Counted from the stretch's first letter, positions 1 to 8,394 are shown. The stretch: DNA of 23,502 nucleotides from Caccoplasma intestinavium (GCA_018715885.1 DVKT01000035.1:1-23502), one strand, 5' to 3'. The notes: generated by a model not told the origin, from the sequence alone. Numbers and translations are program-made.

Positions 1-2009
1 CATACGATATTGGTCAATGCCTCGGCAACCGACAGCACCGAACCGGCAGCCGGATCGATCATCGCCGCCTGAGGAGCATGTCCTATCGATGTGGCGATAC
101 CGGCTTTTCCACGATAATCGAGCGCAACAACGCCGCAATCGCTCAATGGCAACTGTATTTCTCCCTGACATTGCTGACGGGCGACTTTTCCTGTTACCGA
201 ACGGTCGACTTTATTGGTAAGCCAATCTTTACAGGCTACCGCTTCGAGCTGCAATACCTGCTCGACATATTGGTGAATATCGGCCGCATTATATGTTACA
301 TCTTCATATTTCTCTTCGACGGTCTCATCGCGCATAACGGTACGCGGAGCTTTACCGAACATATCCTCCATATTGAGATCGATAGGACGAACGCCGTCTT
401 TCTGCTCGAACACAAAACGATGGTCATCGGTAGTCTCGCCGACAACATACATCGGTGCACGTTCGCGCTCGGCGATACGGCGTACATGGTCGATATTTTT
501 CTCGGCAATAAGCATACCCATGCGCTCCTGACTCTCGTTACCGACAATTTCTTTCGCCGATAAGGTAGGATCTCCAACAGGCAACTCGGCCATATCTATT
601 TTTCCGCCGGTAGCCTCGACCAACTCCGAAAGAGCATTGAGATGGCCTCCGGCTCCATGGTCATGAATGGAGATGATGGGATTTTCGTTGCTTTCGGCCA
701 AAGCACGGATAACATTTGAAACCCGTTTTTGCATTTCGGGATTGGCCCGTTGCACAGCATTCAGTTCGATGGCATTGGCATACCGGCCAGTCTCAACCGA
801 AGAGACAGCTCCGCCGCCCATACCAATGCGATAATTATCACCACCCATAACAACGACTTTTTCTCCGGGTTCAGCCTCACCTTTCAAGGCATCGCGCATA
901 GTAGCGAAACCTACGCCACCGGCCAACATTATAACTTTGTCATAGGCGAATTTCTTATAATTTTCGGCATGTTCGAATGTGAGCAAAGAACCGCAAATAA
1001 GAGGCTGGCCGAATTTATTACCAAAGTCCGACGCTCCGTTCGACGCCTTGATAAGAATCTGCTCCGGTGTCTGATACAGCCACTTACGGGGAGGCATGGC
1101 TTCTTCCCACTCACGACCTTCTTCACTGCGGGGATATGAAGTCATATACACAGCCGTACCGGCAATGGGAAGACTGGCTTTACCACCACCGAGACGGTCG
1201 CGGATCTCCCCGCCTGTACCCGTCGCTGCACCGTTGAACGGTTCCACGGTCGTCGGGAAATTATGCGTTTCGGCTTTAAGGGAAATAACCGTATCGATAT
1301 CTTTTATCTCGAAAAAGTCGGGCTTGTCTTGCGTAGCCGGTGCAAACTGTTCGACAACCGGGCCTTTGTTGAAAGCGACATTGTCTTTATAGGCCGAAAC
1401 GAGCTTATTGGGATTCTCTTCCGATGTTCTTTTGATGAGTTTAAAAAGCGAACTTTCCTTTTCCTCTCCATCGATAATGAATACGCCGTTAAAAATTTTA
1501 TGTCGGCAATGTTCGGAATTCACTTGCGAAAAACCGAACACTTCGCTGTCGGTAAGTTTCCGTCCGAGTTTTTTACTCAAATCATTGAGGTACTTAACTT
1601 CTTCATCGCTCAAAGCCAAACCTTCCTGTGCATTATATGCGACAATATCATCGATATAGACGATGGGATCGGGCTTTTTATCGATTTCAAATATCTTCTG
1701 GTCGATACCATCGTACATGCGTTGCAACATGGGATCATGCTCGGCATTTCCATTGGCGACAGGGAAATATTCCTCTATGCGGGAAATACCTTCGAGCCCC
1801 ATGTTCTGCGTAATTTCCACGGCATTGGTACTCCACTGGGTAATCATCTCTTTACGGGGACCGACAAACCAACCGTCGAGACAGGTCTCGGCAAGCAACT
1901 GCGCCCGACCGAAAAGCCAACTCAGCTTTTCGACCTCCCGGGCCGATAATTCGTGCATAACATCAACAGCGATAATCTGTTGTTCGGGGGTTTTAAAGAA
2001 AAGTACCAT
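1..2009 (-). CDS. purL: Phosphoribosylformylglycinamidine synthase (FGAM synthase), N-terminal part
   Basis: Catalyses the ATP- and glutamine-dependent conversion of FGAR to FGAM, the fourth step of de novo purine synthesis, in the cytoplasm. Reading the minus strand from the ATG at 2009 gives an uninterrupted frame of 669 codons to the window edge. It begins MVLFFKTPEQ. The strongly diagnostic segments are NSEHCRHKIFNG (residues 164-175) and AETHNFPTTVEPFNG followed by ATGTGGEIRD (246-271), then GGGAVSSVETG and a HDHGAGGHLNAL segment. These are hallmarks of the long single-chain PurL found in Bacteroidetes and proteobacteria (about 1230-1300 residues, with a C-terminal glutaminase domain). 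The window therefore holds roughly the first half, and the glutaminase domain lies outside it. The gene diverges from the LysE-type exporter, and a TAnnTTTG element lies 64 bases before the start. Identification is very secure; only the C-terminal architecture is inferred. Confidence 0.96.
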   Translation of the reverse strand, partial: MVLFFKTPEQQIIAVDVMHELSAREVEKLSWLFGRAQLLAETCLDGWFVGPRKEMITQWSTNAVEITQNMGLEGISRIEEYFPVANGNAEHDPMLQRMYDGIDQKIFEIDKKPDPIVYIDDIVAYNAQEGLALSDEEVKYLNDLSKKLGRKLTDSEVFGFSQVNSEHCRHKIFNGVFIIDGEEKESSLFKLIKRTSEENPNKLVSAYKDNVAFNKGPVVEQFAPATQDKPDFFEIKDIDTVISLKAETHNFPTTVEPFNGAATGTGGEIRDRLGGGKASLPIAGTAVYMTSYPRSEEGREWEEAMPPRKWLYQTPEQILIKASNGASDFGNKFGQPLICGSLLTFEHAENYKKFAYDKVIMLAGGVGFATMRDALKGEAEPGEKVVVMGGDNYRIGMGGGAVSSVETGRYANAIELNAVQRANPEMQKRVSNVIRALAESNENPIISIHDHGAGGHLNALSELVEATGGKIDMAELPVGDPTLSAKEIVGNESQERMGMLIAEKNIDHVRRIAERERAPMYVVGETTDDHRFVFEQKDGVRPIDLNMEDMFGKAPRTVMRDETVEEKYEDVTYNAADIHQYVEQVLQLEAVACKDWLTNKVDRSVTGKVARQQCQGEIQLPLSDCGVVALDYRGKAGIATSIGHAPQAAMIDPAAGSVLSVAEALTNIV

Positions 2010-2072
2010 TCTCTATTGTTTTATGTGTGTATGATCAGAAAAGAGTTACAAAACAAAACGCTTATTTGTGCG

Positions 2073-2080
2073 CAAATGTA
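2073..2080 (-). promoter_or_regulatory. Predicted -7 element of the purL promoter
   Basis: The minus strand reads TACATTTG, an exact match to the Bacteroidetes -7 consensus TAnnTTTG. It places transcription start near 2066 and gives a leader of roughly 58 bases. The -33 position, 19 bases upstream, reads TTTT rather than TTTG, so only half of the promoter is convincing. Confidence 0.5.
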
Positions 2081-2136
2081 ATGAAAAGCGACGGGTTATA
2101 AAAGAATAAAAGAAAAGTATTTTCGGGAATAATCGC

Positions 2137-2144
2137 TATATTTG
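2137..2144 (+). promoter_or_regulatory. Predicted -7 element for the LysE-type exporter
   Basis: TATATTTG matches TAnnTTTG exactly and lies 50 bases before the ATG at 2195. No good TTTG is seen at the -33 position. It is divergent from the purL -7 element, with about 56 bases between the two. Confidence 0.45.
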
Positions 2145-2194
2145 CAACAACGAAATACCTATAAGCCGCTCGAAATAAAGTCGCCGGCGAATTT

Positions 2195-2848
2195 ATGACC
2201 ACAGTAGAATTGCTTATATACATCATTTTCCGAGGATTAGCCATCGGAATATTGGTATCGGCCCCTATGGGACCTATCGGCGTGCTGTGCATACAACGCA
2301 CACTCAACAAGGGGCGTCGGTCGGGACTGGCAACAGGAATCGGAGCTTCTCTGTCGGATTTATTCTACGCCATGTTCACCGGCTTCGGACTATCGATCGT
2401 CGTCGACTTCATAGAGAATAATCAAGCACCTCTTCAAATCGCCGGAAGCCTTGTCCTTACTTGTTTCGGTATTTACCTTTACAGACAAAATCCCGCCCGG
2501 AACATTCGCAAAAGGCTCAATCAGAAAAGCTCTTTCACACAGGATTTCGCCTCTTCGTTCCTCCTCACTCTCTCCAATCCACTGATTCTTTTGCTTCTTA
2601 TCGGCTTATTCGCCCGTCTCAACTTTTTCCTGCCCGAAATGAAAGTAGGCCATTATATACTTGGATACGTGTCGATTATCCTCGGCGCTTTTATTTGGTG
2701 GCTCACCATCACATTTATCATCGACAAAGTACGCAGCCGTTTCAATCTGCGCAGCCTGTGGCTTATCAACCGGGGTATCGGCATCATTATCATCATCATG
2801 TCGCTTGTAGGAGTAGGTACGGGTTTTTACGAATATTTCATTAAATAA
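2195..2848 (+). CDS. LysE-family amino-acid exporter
   Basis: An inner-membrane protein of 217 residues, the usual size for LysE/RhtB translocators, which export amino acids or related small metabolites. The family signature lies near the N-terminus: a first hydrophobic helix (about residues 6-22) runs into SAPMGPIGVLCIQRTLNKG, followed by a glycine-rich stretch (SGLATGIGASLSDLFYA). About six hydrophobic segments can be traced, the last near residues 192-212. The substrate cannot be read from the sequence. The ATG at 2195 begins MTTVELLIYI, directly before the first membrane helix. No terminator is seen between this gene and the lipoprotein gene 80 bases downstream, so readthrough is possible. 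It is transcribed away from purL from its own -7 element. Confidence 0.88.
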   Translation: MTTVELLIYIIFRGLAIGILVSAPMGPIGVLCIQRTLNKGRRSGLATGIGASLSDLFYAMFTGFGLSIVVDFIENNQAPLQIAGSLVLTCFGIYLYRQNPARNIRKRLNQKSSFTQDFASSFLLTLSNPLILLLLIGLFARLNFFLPEMKVGHYILGYVSIILGAFIWWLTITFIIDKVRSRFNLRSLWLINRGIGIIIIIMSLVGVGTGFYEYFIK

Positions 2849-2928
2849 TTTCATTATATAAAACTTTCCACGTACAGTGTTGTTATTAGGGAAAAGATTC
2901 TTAATAATAACCTAAAATGGGAAGAAAA

Positions 2929-3558
2929 ATGAAAAAACTAACACCTCTCCTCCTCGTCTTACTCTTGATGGCGTCTTGCCAAAAAGACCCGGACACATCG
3001 AAACTCAGCGGCAACTTTCTCGTTTACACCGACTACGACACAAGCGAAAATTTCAAAGACTTCGACACCTTCTACATTCCCGACAGTATTTTGCTCATCA
3101 CATCGAGCAAAACACCTTCGTACTGGAATAACGAGCAGTCGCAAGAATTACTCACGACCGTTATCGACAACATGACAAAATATGGCTACAACCAAGTCAT
3201 GGATAAAGAATTCGCCGATGTAGGAATACAGGTAAGTTACATCGAAAGCACCTATTATTTTACCAATTACAGCAGCCCCTATTGGTGGTGGGACTATCCG
3301 GGATACTGGTATCCGGGCTATTGGGGAGGATATTGGAACAGCTGGTACTACCCCTATACCGTATCGTATAACTACACGACCGGCTCTCTTCTTATAGAGA
3401 TGATAAAGCTCGACACCCAATCCAAGAAAATTCCAATTATCTGGAATGCTTATATGTCGGGACTTCTCTACTCCTCCAACCGGATTAATCTGCAATTGGC
3501 CGTCGATGCCGTAGACCAAGCTTTTGAACAATCGTCTTATCTGAATAAACAAAACTGA
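2929..3558 (+). CDS. DUF4136-type lipoprotein with an aromatic-rich tract
   Basis: A predicted lipoprotein of 209 residues. A Lys-Lys N-terminus and a leucine-rich signal end in the lipobox LMAS-C, so Cys17 would be lipidated. The body resembles DUF4136 proteins of Bacteroidetes: an N-terminal strand region (FLVYTDYD), a helix with VIDNMTKYGYN, then a tract at residues 118-143 with 7 Trp and 9 Tyr among 26 residues, then TTGSLLIEMIKLD and a C-terminal helix (AVDAVDQAFEQ). The function of the family is not established; an envelope role is inferred. I chose the ATG at 2929 over one at 2917 because it begins MKKLTPLLL, a normal signal start, and has GGGAAGA just upstream. It is followed after 8 bases by an outer-membrane barrel gene, so the two are probably co-transcribed. 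The DUF4136 assignment is by pattern only. Confidence 0.8.
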   Translation: MKKLTPLLLVLLLMASCQKDPDTSKLSGNFLVYTDYDTSENFKDFDTFYIPDSILLITSSKTPSYWNNEQSQELLTTVIDNMTKYGYNQVMDKEFADVGIQVSYIESTYYFTNYSSPYWWWDYPGYWYPGYWGGYWNSWYYPYTVSYNYTTGSLLIEMIKLDTQSKKIPIIWNAYMSGLLYSSNRINLQLAVDAVDQAFEQSSYLNKQN

Positions 3559-3566
3559 TTATAACA

Positions 3567-4202
3567 ATGAAAACAATCTGCAACAACCGATTGCGCATCG
3601 TCTTTATATGCGCACTGTCGTTACTCCTGCCCTCTATCGGGACAGCGCAAGAACAGGTAAAAAACGGATATGCCAATATCGATTGGCAATTCAACATACC
3701 GCTTAACAACGGATTTTCCGACAAAGCGAGCGGATGGGGTATGAACTTTGAAGGCGGATATTACTTTACGCATCATATCGGAGCCGGGTTATTCTTTGCA
3801 TTCCATACCAACAACGAGTATATTCCCACCCAAACGCTCAACCTCTCGCCGTCTTCACAACTGACCAGCGACCAGCAACACGCCCTATATCAGTTGCCTT
3901 TCGGTGCAGCTTTCCGTTACCGTTTCATGCCGGCAAAAAAATTCTCTCCTTATATCGGCGTAAAACTGGGTACGCAATATTGTAAAATAACCTCTTATTA
4001 CAATATTTACAGCAGTAGTCGCGACAAATGGGGATTTTTCGTTTCTCCCGAAATCGGAGCAAACATTTATCCTATGGGTCCCAACCTTTTCGGCTTCCAC
4101 CTTGCATTCTACTATGATTATGCATCGAACCAAAACAAACTGTTTACTTACAAAATCGACGGCCTACACAACCTCGGATTCAGAGTCGGATTAGCATTCT
4201 GA
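3567..4202 (+). CDS. Outer-membrane beta-barrel protein
   Basis: A protein of 211 residues with a signal peptide (positively charged start, hydrophobic FICALSLLLPSIG, cleavage likely after GTAQ). The mature part consists of alternating short strands rich in aromatic residues and glycine (GWGMNFEGGYYFTHHIGAGLFFAF, FGAAFRYRF, YIGVKLGTQYCK, FHLAFYYDYA). It ends in a strand, LGFRVGLAF, with the terminal phenylalanine that the BAM machinery recognises. This fits a small eight-stranded barrel of the OmpA/OmpW-like or general 'porin family' type. No periplasmic OmpA domain is present. It lies 8 bases after the DUF4136 lipoprotein gene and probably acts in the same envelope function, which is unknown. 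A strong palindromic terminator follows 20 bases after the stop. Confidence 0.82.
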   Translation: MKTICNNRLRIVFICALSLLLPSIGTAQEQVKNGYANIDWQFNIPLNNGFSDKASGWGMNFEGGYYFTHHIGAGLFFAFHTNNEYIPTQTLNLSPSSQLTSDQQHALYQLPFGAAFRYRFMPAKKFSPYIGVKLGTQYCKITSYYNIYSSSRDKWGFFVSPEIGANIYPMGPNLFGFHLAFYYDYASNQNKLFTYKIDGLHNLGFRVGLAF

Positions 4203-4222
4203 CAATCGATAGTAAACATAAA

Positions 4223-4256
4223 AGGACGGGACGGGAAAATTTTCCCGTCCCGTCCT
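4223..4256. terminator. Perfect 34-base palindromic terminator between convergent genes
   Basis: AGGACGGGACGGGAAAA is followed immediately by its exact reverse complement, giving a 17-base-pair stem in DNA; in RNA the centre opens as an AAAATTTT loop. Read on the minus strand it is followed by TTTTATG, so it best serves recJ, which stops 16 bases away. It can also stop the barrel gene on the plus strand. Confidence 0.88.
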
Positions 4257-4271
4257 GTATATAAACAAAAA

Positions 4272-5999
4272 TTATTTCTTCACAGAAGGACGTATATCCT
4301 TCACCTGCAACTGCATCGATGTTATGCCCTTGAAGTTGTTCTCCTCAATCGTATAACATATATCTATGGGCGCTCCGCTTTTGATATACGCATAATGTTC
4401 GTGCATGCCAAAAGCGATACCGCTCATCGTTACAGAAGACTTGCCCTCGCGGACTTCGAGTTTCAGATGTTCCTGATTACGTCCCACCAAACGGGAACCG
4501 GCATCGACAACTCCTTGCGTCGAAAATACAGGTTTCATATTTCCCGGGCCAACAGGATTGAACTGTTTCAACCAATGATAGAAATCGGACGTTATTTCAT
4601 CAAATCCCAACTCCATATCGATATCGATTTGAGGGCTGGTCTGTTCCAATAATATATTCTCGGAAACATACGACTCAAAACGGTCTATAAACGATACGAC
4701 GTTTTCTTCTCTCAAAGAGAGTCCGGCTGCATAAGTGTGGCCGCCGAAATTTTCGAGCAGATCACGGCACGACTCCACGGCTTTGTACACATCGAAACCT
4801 TGTACCGAACGAGCCGAACCGGTTACCAATCCATTCGAGAACGTAAGTACAACCGACGGCCTATAATACAACTCGGTAAGACGGGAAGCAACAATCCCGA
4901 TAATTCCCTTGTGCCATTCGGCATTATATATGACAATCGATTTTCGTTTCTCGAAATCGGACTGCTGTTCCAGCAGACAACTGGCCTCCTCGGTAACTTT
5001 CTTATCGAGCTCTTTACGGTCTTCGTTATACTGATTGATATCGTGACTCTTCTTCATAGCTGTCGAAGCATCTTTCGACACCAACAGGTCGACAGCTTCT
5101 TTCCCCGACTGCATACGACCCGACGCATTGATTCGCGGGCCGATTTTGAAAACGATATCGCTGATCGTTATTTCCTTCCCACGCAAACCGCATACGTTGA
5201 TGATACCTTGCAATCCGAGACTGGGATTGGAATTCAAACGTTTCAGCCCGTGATAAGCCAAAATACGATTTTCATCGGTAATCGGGACAATATCCGATGC
5301 GATGCTCACGGCAACCATATCGAGCAACGGAAACAGAAATTGCTCGATACTGATATTGTTGCTTCGGGCAAAACCCTCCATAAACTTAAAACCTACCCCA
5401 CAACCCGACAAATGACTGTACGGATATGTATCGTCATCGCGTTTGGCATCGAGTACGGCTACGGCCTGAGGCAATTCATCATCGGGAACGTGATGATCGC
5501 AGATGATAAAATCAACCCCCCGACCTTTGGCATAAGCTACTTTCTCGACGGCTTTAATCCCGCAATCGAGCGCAATAACCAACGTGAAACCGTTATCGGC
5601 CGCATAATCGATACCTTTCTTGGAAATACCGTATCCTTCATCATAACGATCGGGGATATAATAATCGATGTTGGAATAAAAATTGTTCAGAAATTTGTAC
5701 ACCAAAGCCACGGCCGTAGTGCCGTCGACATCATAATCGCCGTAGACAAGGATTTTCTCTTTGGCTCCCATCGCTTTATTGAGGCGTGCGACAGCCTTAT
5801 CCATATCTTTCAGCAAAAACGGATCGTACAAATCAGATAATTGTGGGCGGAAAAATTTCTTAGCTTGTTCTTCTGTTTTTACCCCCCGCTGCACAAGAAG
5901 CGTACATATAGCGGGGCTTATCGACAGGGTCTCTGCCAATTTCCTTTCTATATGCTTTTCTTCTTCGGTAAGGGGTACGTAGTTCCATTTGCTTACCAT
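4272..5999 (-). CDS. recJ: Single-stranded-DNA-specific exonuclease RecJ
   Basis: A 5'-3' exonuclease on single-stranded DNA that acts in RecF-pathway recombination, base-excision and mismatch repair. The protein has 575 residues, normal for RecJ. DHH-superfamily metal-binding motifs are intact: VYGDYDVDGTTA (residues 85-96), ALDCGIK (143-149), CDHHVPDDELP (167-177) and a GPRINASGRM segment (287-296). The DHHA1 domain carries SARSVQGFDV (395-404) and FGGHTYAAGLSL (418-429). A C-terminal OB-fold region follows, with NPVGPGNMKPVF (481-492). The ATG at 5999 gives MVSKWNYVPLT, a normal RecJ start, with an A-rich leader and no Shine-Dalgarno. An 11-codon open frame with a strong Shine-Dalgarno sits just upstream (6011-6046). 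The gene follows the MscS gene on the same strand with a 201-base gap. Confidence 0.96.
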   Translation of the reverse strand: MVSKWNYVPLTEEEKHIERKLAETLSISPAICTLLVQRGVKTEEQAKKFFRPQLSDLYDPFLLKDMDKAVARLNKAMGAKEKILVYGDYDVDGTTAVALVYKFLNNFYSNIDYYIPDRYDEGYGISKKGIDYAADNGFTLVIALDCGIKAVEKVAYAKGRGVDFIICDHHVPDDELPQAVAVLDAKRDDDTYPYSHLSGCGVGFKFMEGFARSNNISIEQFLFPLLDMVAVSIASDIVPITDENRILAYHGLKRLNSNPSLGLQGIINVCGLRGKEITISDIVFKIGPRINASGRMQSGKEAVDLLVSKDASTAMKKSHDINQYNEDRKELDKKVTEEASCLLEQQSDFEKRKSIVIYNAEWHKGIIGIVASRLTELYYRPSVVLTFSNGLVTGSARSVQGFDVYKAVESCRDLLENFGGHTYAAGLSLREENVVSFIDRFESYVSENILLEQTSPQIDIDMELGFDEITSDFYHWLKQFNPVGPGNMKPVFSTQGVVDAGSRLVGRNQEHLKLEVREGKSSVTMSGIAFGMHEHYAYIKSGAPIDICYTIEENNFKGITSMQLQVKDIRPSVKK

Positions 6000-6010
6000 T
6001 ATATAGTGTT

Positions 6011-6046
6011 TTATTTTCTTCGGAAGCCGAAAACACGCCTGTTCAT
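6011..6046 (-). CDS. Possible 11-residue leader peptide upstream of recJ
   Basis: On the minus strand AAGGAG (6055-6060) is followed after 8 bases by an ATG and an 11-codon frame, MNRRVFGFRRK, that stops 11 bases before the recJ ATG. Strong Shine-Dalgarno sequences are rare in Bacteroidetes, so the combination stands out. The peptide is arginine-rich and matches no family I know. It may be chance, so confidence is low. Confidence 0.25.
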   Translation of the reverse strand: MNRRVFGFRRK

Positions 6047-6081
6047 GGGATAATCTCCTTTTCTATCATAAAAGGGCGGGC

Positions 6082-6097
6082 AGAGAGATATCTCTCT
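6082..6097. repeat. Perfect 16-base palindrome in the mscS-recJ gap
   Basis: AGAGAGATATCTCTCT is its own reverse complement. It lies 83 bases before the recJ start. A second imperfect dyad, CTGCAAAA-AA-TTTTGCAG, lies at 6119-6136. They could be an operator, or weak hairpins ending mscS transcription. Neither is followed by a clean T-run on the minus strand. The remainder of this 201-base gap shows no convincing promoter; TATCTTTA on the minus strand near 6140-6147 is one base off the -7 consensus. Confidence 0.35.
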
Positions 6098-6200
6098 TGA
6101 AAAAACAGAAAGCGTGTACTGCAAAAAATTTTGCAGCTGTAAAGATAGTTATTTCTCCCCAAAGAATGCGGAGTGTCTCCTATAAAAAAGCAAAAAAAGA

Positions 6201-7112
6201 TTAGTCTTTTATCAGATGTACGTCCATTTGGGGATAAGGTATATTGACATCGTTCTCGGCAAATGCCTTGTAAACCTTTCGATTAAGATCATAATAGACA
6301 TCCCAAAAACTATCTACCGAAGTCCATGCCCGCACAAGAACATTGACAGAACTATCTCCCAACGAATGAAGAGCAATGAAATAAGGAGGTTCACGCAAAA
6401 TACGGGGATCGGCCTCCAAAAGCTCGACCAAAACTTTCTTAGCCGTTTCATAGCGATCTCCGTAACCGATACCGAAAGTCCACTCCACACGACGCAGACC
6501 GGCACGGGAATAATTGATAATGATATTGTTCGACAAATTTCCATTCGGTATGAATATCGTCCGGTTATCACCCGTAATAAGGACAGTATTGAAAATCTGA
6601 ATCTCTTTCACCGTACCACTTTGCCCTTGTGCCTCGATAAAATCGCCCACCTTATACGGTTTGAAAACAAGAATCATAAGTCCGCCCGCAAAATTTTGCA
6701 ACGAACCACTCAATGCCATACTGATAGCGACACCCGCCGAGGCAAACAATGCCACAAACGAAGTCGTATTGATACCGAAAATACCGATGATCAATACGAT
6801 CAGAATCAGCATGAGCGTTATATTGATAAAACTCCGTAAAAAAGATTGTACCGAAGGCTCGACATGACGCCGAGCCAATAAATGCACGACAAAACGACTG
6901 AACCGATTCATCAACCAACGGCCGATAAAAAAGATCAACAAAGCTCCCACAAACTTCAAACCGAACGAAAGGGCATGTGATAAAAGCGTAGAAATGATTT
7001 CATCGGCCGTCATACCGGCATATTTCTCAACCACTTCTTTGATGGGATCGACATGGGTCGTATCGGAAGTTGCAGTTAAAGTCGACGTTAAATCGATATT
7101 CAATAGTTTCAT
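6201..7112 (-). CDS. Small-conductance mechanosensitive channel (MscS family)
   Basis: An inner-membrane channel that opens under membrane tension to release solutes during osmotic downshock. The 303 residues compare with 286 in E. coli MscS. Three membrane helices can be seen: about 50-66, 97-113 and the pore-lining helix from 118. The last carries the Ala/Gly-rich pattern ASAGVAISMALSGSLQNFAGG and runs into ILVFKPYKVGDFIEA (148-161). The beta domain (GTVKEIQIFNTVL, IFIPNGNLSNNII) and an alpha/beta end with VNIPYPQMDVHL (289-300) are typical. The ATG at 7112 is favoured because the segment from MKLLNIDL onward keeps normal coding character before the first helix. This start lies inside the out-of-frame tail of the protease remnant upstream, an unusual overlap. 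No separate promoter is obvious, so transcription may come from the protease gene promoter. Confidence 0.93.
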   Translation of the reverse strand: MKLLNIDLTSTLTATSDTTHVDPIKEVVEKYAGMTADEIISTLLSHALSFGLKFVGALLIFFIGRWLMNRFSRFVVHLLARRHVEPSVQSFLRSFINITLMLILIVLIIGIFGINTTSFVALFASAGVAISMALSGSLQNFAGGLMILVFKPYKVGDFIEAQGQSGTVKEIQIFNTVLITGDNRTIFIPNGNLSNNIIINYSRAGLRRVEWTFGIGYGDRYETAKKVLVELLEADPRILREPPYFIALHSLGDSSVNVLVRAWTSVDSFWDVYYDLNRKVYKAFAENDVNIPYPQMDVHLIKD

Positions 7113-8339
7113 ATAAGTTTGTTATTTTTATCGGCACCTCCATGCCTCCATAAACGGTTTTATACCACGAAAGGGTCTTGTAATACAAATCGGCTACCTC
7201 ATCGGAACTGGCTCCGGGTATATAAGCGGCAAGACCACAATATTGTTCAATAGGGAATTCCACCCAAGCACCCAATATATTAGAAAGACCCTTATTGGTG
7301 GCATCGGCATATAACACGGTACGATCGAGACAATCGGCAAATATGGAGTAGCCAGCGTATCAACACAAACACGACCGACATAATCGTTCAAATCGAAAAA
7401 GAGGTTCTGATAACTCACCCGCGTCCCTTTTTCTTGCGAGAACTGTTGAATTTCAGAAACTTGCAACGAGTCTACACTATTCACCAAAGCCAACTTCACC
7501 GAACGCGCCAAAGCCTCTATCTCACGCATATCTATCAGAGAAATCGTTCCGTACGGATCATAATACGATCTATAATAATCCATATACACCCGACAAACAT
7601 CTATCAAATTCTCGGGAATAGGTTTATCGCAAGAAAAAAGATGTTCCACTATATCCTCATAAGGAAATCCTCCTCCCATGACAGCTGCCGGAGACGCAAC
7701 ATAATACCGGCAATCTTCTCGCAAATCGTATGCAACTTCCACCGCCCCCATATAACAAGCATCGCACAAGATAAAATCGAACATGGAATCGGGTATCGCC
7801 AAAGAGATTTCATCGATATTCATCGCCTTTCCTTCATCATCGCCAAACGATCGTGTCGAGCTATAAGCCGACAAATCGGCTTCTATATGAAACGGATACC
7901 ACCCGTTGGCATGCGACCACAAAATCAATCCGAAACTTGATGCCGGATAGAGCGTTCTCACATCATCGCAAACCGACGACATGGCTTCGACCGTTGCCGA
8001 ATTCCTGTCTTCATACGACTTCACAACCGTGCGCTCTACCGCCCCATCCCGAAGAGACAATTTTTCAAGAGTCGGCACTGTATTATAACGATCGATATAA
8101 AGCAATAAATTCCCATTGTGCAATGCGCCTTTCTCGACTGCCTTTTTCATGGCAGAGATATTACTTTCGACAAAACCGCCCAATGTATTGCTTCCCAACA
8201 TATACACCAATACCGTACGATCGCAGGTATCGCTATCGACCGGATAAGAGGGCTCGGTTTCATGTTTTTCATCGCACGCTGAGAAAACAATCAACCCGCA
8301 AAAAAAGAATAGAAAAAATGCCAAAACGGAAATACGCAT
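7027..8339 (-). pseudogene. Clostripain-like (peptidase C11) lipoprotein, frameshifted
   Basis: A secreted cysteine-protease homologue. The first frame (8339 to 7194) encodes a lipoprotein signal with lipobox FSA-C22. The C11 core carries the catalytic-type His143 in ILWSHANGW and Cys195 in LCDACYMGAVE. After about residue 327-334 (bases 7338-7361) the frame becomes unlike the family and ends at 7194. The matching C-terminal part continues in another frame: FADCLDRTVLYADATNKG, then ILGAWVEFPIEQYCGLAAYIPG and YYKTLSWYKTVYGG. A one-base loss or two-base gain there explains this. The second frame stays open to 7027, past the mscS start at 7112. A promoter (8364-8394) precedes it. Whether it is a true pseudogene, a strain-level variant or a sequence error cannot be told from one copy; there is no homopolymer at the break. 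If translated as it stands, the product is 381 residues with both catalytic residues but a foreign tail. Confidence 0.82.
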
Positions 8340-8363
8340 TTGCTTATAAAGACTTTTGCGCTA

Positions 8364-8394
8364 CAAAAATACACTAAAAAAGAGGATATAACAA
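8364..8394 (-). promoter_or_regulatory. Promoter of the clostripain-like gene
   Basis: The minus strand reads TTG, 20 bases, then TATTTTTG, a good Bacteroidetes promoter. Transcription would start near 8357, leaving a leader of about 18 bases before the ATG at 8339. It is divergent from the TPR gene. Confidence 0.6.

Noticed and set aside
1263..1949. A 228-codon open frame on the plus strand
   Set aside because: It is antisense to purL, whose signature motifs cover these bases on the minus strand.
4737..5840. A 367-codon open frame on the plus strand
   Set aside because: It lies antisense inside recJ, whose motifs are intact across the same bases; the plus-strand translation has no recognisable domain. 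It is a codon-usage shadow.
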